DNA from: DASWIP01 sp036397635
Lineage (GTDB): Bacteria; Actinomycetota; AC-67
NCBI GenBank assembly: GCA_036397635.1
Contig: DASWIP010000119.1
Coordinates: forward strand, 1 to 43,407
Length of the DNA stretch: 43,407 bases
Reading direction: 5' to 3'
A model generated the notes under the pieces. It was given only the letters and a program-made list of their open reading frames with translations. It did no database searches and was not told where the DNA came from. This document shows, piece after piece, positions 40,696 to 43,407 of the stretch (positions are counted from its first letter, which is position 1; each line of letters opens with the position of its first letter). The position numbers and the translations under genes are program-made.

Positions 40696-41019
40696 TCATG
40701 CGCCCACGCGAACAATTGTCCTCGGCTCCATGCCGCCCAGAGCTTCCAGGACCGAGCCGGCGAGGGGTTGCAGGGCCTCGATACGATTGCTGCGTGAATT
40801 GATGACGACGACGGACATAGGCAGGGCTGCGAGGTTCTGTTGGAACTCGATCCCACGGTCGAGCGTGATGAGGGCATCGAATCCAGACTCTGCGCCCGCC
40901 GCAAGCAGGTCTCCGTTCTCCAAGCCCGACCAACCCATCTCTTGGGCTGTGCGAACCTCGTGTCCCGGAAACTCGTCTGCGAAGACACGGGGCACCTGCT
41001 CGTCAAGAAGAAGCCGCAC
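40696..41019 (-). CDS. DUF5615 PIN-like toxin
   Basis: The 107-residue protein begins at a GTG (RLLLDEQVPRVFADEF) and carries LLAAGAESGFDALITLDRGIEFQQN. This is the DUF5615 pattern of a PIN-like nuclease with early Asp (D6) and a central T-x-D, which would act as a toxin RNase. Its start overlaps the upstream DUF433 gene by 17 bp, the usual layout of this toxin-antitoxin type. The metal-binding acidic residues look intact. It lies in the accessory region with a GrpB remnant and an IS. Confidence 0.88.
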   Translation of the reverse strand: MRLLLDEQVPRVFADEFPGHEVRTAQEMGWSGLENGDLLAAGAESGFDALITLDRGIEFQQNLAALPMSVVVINSRSNRIEALQPLAGSVLEALGGMEPRTIVRVGA

Positions 41020-41224
41020 GACCGAGCAGTCCCGCTGCTTCCTCGAGGGCTGCGACCGCCTGCTCACGAGTGACCGAAGGGAAGTGATCGAGGAATCGCT
41101 CGAGGGGGTCGCCAGCCTCCACATAGTCGAACAGGGCCTGAACAGGCACACGGGTCCCCTTGAACACGGGAGTGCCACCCAAAATCCCTGGGTGGCTGTG
41201 GATTACCGAGTCGCGCTTTGGCAT
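41003..41224 (-). CDS. DUF433 antitoxin
   Basis: The 73-residue protein has the DUF433 signature: IHSHPGILGGTPVFKGTRVPVQALFDYVEAG, then FLDHFPSVTREQAVAAL. Such proteins are winged-helix antitoxins paired with DUF5615 toxins; the antitoxin gene comes first and normally represses the operon. It overlaps the toxin gene by 17 bp. The start is the ATG at 41224. The gap 41225-41398 shows nothing recognisable. Confidence 0.9.
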   Translation of the reverse strand: MPKRDSVIHSHPGILGGTPVFKGTRVPVQALFDYVEAGDPLERFLDHFPSVTREQAVAALEEAAGLLGRAASS

Positions 41225-41398
41225 CGGAGATGATTCTAGCGCGTCCAGGCGACAATCATGTGCGTATAACGACTGGGGATCTCAGCAGCCCAGACCGAGC
41301 CCGTCACAACGCTACGCGCGCATCCGACGCTACGGCGAGGGCTGGGTCTCCTGCGGATCCGAGTTGTACCGCCGACGACCAGATCCGGTCCATCAAGA

Positions 41399-41926
41399 TC
41401 AACGGGTCAACTCGCTGACCGAGCGGCGCCGACCCGCGATTGTCAGCCACACCCCGTCATCGTTCGAGGGCAGCATCGCCGGACGCGGATCAACTGGCAG
41501 CGGACCCGGCAGCTCCACCTGCTCTACCACGGCCGCACCCTCGGCCCGCTCAGCCTCGTGAACCTCAAGCAGCGTCGCCACTCCCGGACGGGCTAGCCAC
41601 GCCGTGCCCGTCCGGGCCAGGTCCTGCAGGCACGCGGGAACGAGGAGCCACCCGCGCACGCAACCGAGGAACTCTCGCAGGTCGGGGACGTTGATCGCCA
41701 TGTGATGCAGCCCCGCACCTCGCTTCGCAAGCGCGCGCGCGTACGGACTCTGCCCGTTGGTTGGCTCCATGAGGAGCAGTCGACCCAATCCAACTCCCAA
41801 GTAGACCTCCCGCGTTCCTTCACTCGGGAAGGCCTCTATCGGACCAGCCTCCAGCCAGTCGAGTCGCTCCAAGACTGGCTCCAGACGGCGAACGACGAGA
41901 GCAACGTGGTCGAGCGGATGGCCCAC
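41399..41926 (-). CDS. VOC-superfamily (glyoxalase/epimerase-like) protein
   Basis: The 175-residue protein has the paired beta-alpha-beta-beta-beta modules of the vicinal-oxygen-chelate fold: GHPLDHVALVV at the start, YLGVGLGRLLLMEPT closing module 1, then RGAGLHHMAINVPDLREFL opening module 2. The metal ligands are probably H (LDHVAL), E (LLLMEP), H (LHHMA) and a later Glu (LLEVHE). It resembles methylmalonyl-CoA epimerase and glyoxalase I in spacing. The GTG at 41926 with SD AGAGGTG is preferred over a TTG at 41941. The terminal segment after LLEVHEAERAEG is longer than in typical epimerases. Reaction unknown. Confidence 0.78.
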   Translation of the reverse strand: MGHPLDHVALVVRRLEPVLERLDWLEAGPIEAFPSEGTREVYLGVGLGRLLLMEPTNGQSPYARALAKRGAGLHHMAINVPDLREFLGCVRGWLLVPACLQDLARTGTAWLARPGVATLLEVHEAERAEGAAVVEQVELPGPLPVDPRPAMLPSNDDGVWLTIAGRRRSVSELTR

Positions 41927-42085
41927 AATCTCACCTCTCAAGAACTAGGAATATCACTCCGCGCACACTGCACGATAGGGATCCGCCACCGTACTCCCGG
42001 TCGGTACAACGTCTGGCGACTGACCCGCGCGAGGCGCAGCCGAGCGTCGGGTCCAATCGCGAGTTAACCCGTCGCCAGGTACGAC

Positions 42086-42128
42086 CCGGGGACATGGGTA
42101 ACACCATAGTCCAGGGACATGGGTGACA
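42086..42128 (+). repeat. Left terminal inverted repeat of the IS
   Basis: The 43-bp end contains two direct copies of GGGACATGGGT(A/G)AC, at 42089-42102 and 42114-42127, 25 bp apart. These are likely paired transposase-binding sites. Confidence 0.88.
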
Positions 42129-42162
42129 CCTAGGACAGGCTTCGAGCCCGAAGGGAGGCTCG

Positions 42163-43380
42163 ATGCCCTGGAGCGAGGTATCACCGATGGACCAGAAGCG
42201 ATTCTTCATCAAGGACTGGCGGCGACAGACCTTCACTTTCGTCGAGCTCTGCGACCGGTACGGGATCAGCCGCAAGACCGGATACAAGTGGGTCGCGCGC
42301 TTCCAAGAGGAAGGGCTGCCGGGCCTCACGGACCGTTCGAGGCGACCACTCACCAGCCCCAACGCAACGCCGGTCGAGATCGAGGACAAGATCGTCGAGC
42401 TGCGAGGCCGCCATCCCACGTGGGGACCAAAGAAGCTGCTGTGGACCCTCGAGCAACGTCATCCCGACCTGGACTGGCCGGCTCGCTCGACCACCGCCGA
42501 CATCTTGGTGCGCAACGATCTGATCACCCATCACCTGCGCCGGCGCTACCCGGGGCACGGCGGCAAGCCCGCCGTGTCGATGTCAGAGCCCAACCAGACC
42601 TGGAGCGCGGACTTCAAAGGTCAATTCAAGACCACCGACGGCATCTACTGCTATCCGCTGACCGTCTGTGACGGGGCGAGCCGCTACGTGCTGGAGGTCA
42701 AGGGCCTCGACTCGACCAAATGCGTGCTGACCATGCCGAGGTTCGAGCGGTTGTTCAAAGAGTTCGGCATGCCCAAGATCATCCGCAGCGACAACGGCGT
42801 GCCGTTCGCCACCAATGGCCTCGGGCGGCTCTCGGAGCTCTCGGTGTGGTGGATACGCCTTGGGATCTACCCAGAACGCATCCAGCCCTCGCACCCCGAG
42901 CAGAACGGTCGACACGAGCGCATGCACCGCACGCTCAAGCGGGAGACCGCACGACCACCGGCAGCCAGCATGCGCGCCCAGCAGCGTCGCTTCGATCGCT
43001 TCCGAGCCGAATACAACGACGAGCGTCCGCACGAAGCGCTGGATGGAGCCACGCCTTCCTCGTTGTACGTGCCATCGCCGCGCGCCTTCCCCTCGGAACT
43101 ACCGGAGGTCGGATACCCGCCACACTTCGAGCTGCGCTACGTCAGCCGAAACGGCTGCATGCGCTTCAACAAGATCGCGGTGAACATCACACACGCGATC
43201 ATCGGGCAATACGTGGGACTCGAGGAGGTCGGCGATGGGATCTGGGACGTCTACTACGGACCGATGCGCCTTGGTCAGCTGGACGAAAGGAAGGGATCCA
43301 TCGAAGATGCCTTAGGACGCCGAGCCCGGAACAGTCGAAGCATTCACAACCGGCCAATGTCACCCATGTCCCTGGACTGA
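42163..43380 (+). CDS. IS481-family DDE transposase
   Basis: The 405-residue transposase has an N-terminal helix-turn-helix (FVELCDRYGISRKTGYKWVARF), a second HTH-like segment, and an integrase-core (rve) domain with the DDE triad: D in TWSADFKG, D in IRSDNGVPF and E in HPEQNGRHERMH. It is full length and undisturbed, so probably active. The ATG at 42163 follows GGGAGG; an ATG at 42187 is the alternative. Its last seven codons (MSPMSLD) lie within the right terminal inverted repeat, an economical arrangement. Confidence 0.95.
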   Translation: MPWSEVSPMDQKRFFIKDWRRQTFTFVELCDRYGISRKTGYKWVARFQEEGLPGLTDRSRRPLTSPNATPVEIEDKIVELRGRHPTWGPKKLLWTLEQRHPDLDWPARSTTADILVRNDLITHHLRRRYPGHGGKPAVSMSEPNQTWSADFKGQFKTTDGIYCYPLTVCDGASRYVLEVKGLDSTKCVLTMPRFERLFKEFGMPKIIRSDNGVPFATNGLGRLSELSVWWIRLGIYPERIQPSHPEQNGRHERMHRTLKRETARPPAASMRAQQRRFDRFRAEYNDERPHEALDGATPSSLYVPSPRAFPSELPEVGYPPHFELRYVSRNGCMRFNKIAVNITHAIIGQYVGLEEVGDGIWDVYYGPMRLGQLDERKGSIEDALGRRARNSRSIHNRPMSPMSLD

Positions 43381-43400
43381 TTCGTTACCCATCTCCCCGG
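43358..43400 (-). repeat. Right terminal inverted repeat of the IS
   Basis: This is the reverse complement of the left end except at six positions (8 and 18-22 of the 43). It includes the transposase stop codon (43378-43380). Only seven bases of flank remain in the window. Confidence 0.88.
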
Positions 43401-43407
43401 CCGTTCC

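Larger units (their letters stand above)
42086..43400 (+). mobile_element. Complete IS481-type insertion sequence
   Basis: The element of about 1.3 kb is bounded by 43-bp imperfect terminal inverted repeats (37 of 43 positions identical) at 42086-42128 and 43358-43400, and encodes one DDE transposase. I could not find a target-site duplication, as only seven bases remain to the right, so the exact outer boundary is uncertain. It is at the right edge of the accessory region. Confidence 0.88.

Overview
The window is strongly GC-rich, densely coded DNA with actinobacterial gene content. Features pointing that way are GTG/TTG starts with strong Shine-Dalgarno sequences, a CGNR zinc-finger regulator, a DUF5317-like protein, an AAA/TPR regulator of a type common in actinobacteria, DrrAB-type export genes and many secreted proteins. 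It is probably a chromosomal piece of an uncultured Actinomycetota lineage. There is no rRNA or tRNA gene to place it better, so the taxonomy is inference. No tRNA, rRNA, CRISPR array or phage module was seen.

Layout. 0-1.5 kb: secreted Asp-box (sialidase-fold) protein, divergent from a TrmB/LuxR-type regulator (1.6-2.5 kb) across a dyad-rich spacer. 2.6-12.0 kb: seven genes on the minus strand. A compact O-methyltransferase / SnoaL-like / nitrilase operon lies behind a large AAA-TPR regulator, a secreted CocE/NonD hydrolase, a hemolysin-III-type membrane protein and a CGNR regulator. 12.1-16.8 kb: cyclic-nucleotide-binding protein, secreted unknown, GAF-PAS sensor histidine kinase, a possible 28-residue membrane peptide and a DUF5317-like membrane protein. 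16.9-18.8 kb: RtcB RNA ligase and its cofactor archease, converging on abutting stop codons. 18.9-21.8 kb: secreted unknown and a molybdopterin oxidoreductase lacking the usual Cys/Sec metal ligand. 22.2-25.1 kb: streptogramin-lyase-like propeller lipoprotein followed by a DrrA/DrrB-like ABC exporter. 25.2-26.6 kb: a cold-response pair, acyl-lipid desaturase and cold-shock protein, the latter with a long structured leader.

26.7-31.3 kb: two paralogous secreted PQQ-type sugar dehydrogenases, one lacking about 155 internal residues. They flank a secreted protein with a possible clan-CD (caspase/gingipain-like) His-Cys dyad and a 58-residue Cys-rich protein. 31.4-35.3 kb: DinB-like protein, zinc-ribbon protein, patatin phospholipase, PlsC-like acyltransferase and a membrane protein. 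35.3-40.2 kb: two secreted alpha/beta hydrolases flanking a repeat-rich secreted protein and a small protein with an amicyanin-like copper loop. Upstream of these is a long structured inverted repeat. 40.2-43.4 kb is an accessory edge: GrpB remnant, DUF433/DUF5615 toxin-antitoxin pair, VOC protein and a complete IS481-type element with 43-bp terminal inverted repeats.

The strongest candidates for new biology are the His-Cys secreted protein in its dehydrogenase neighbourhood, the copper-loop protein coupled to the GGDDxY-repeat protein, the possible Asp-ligated molybdoenzyme, the structured element at 36.54-36.61 kb, and a family of short intergenic repeats upstream of secreted-enzyme genes. 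Functions are family-level inferences from reading the sequence; no searches were run.
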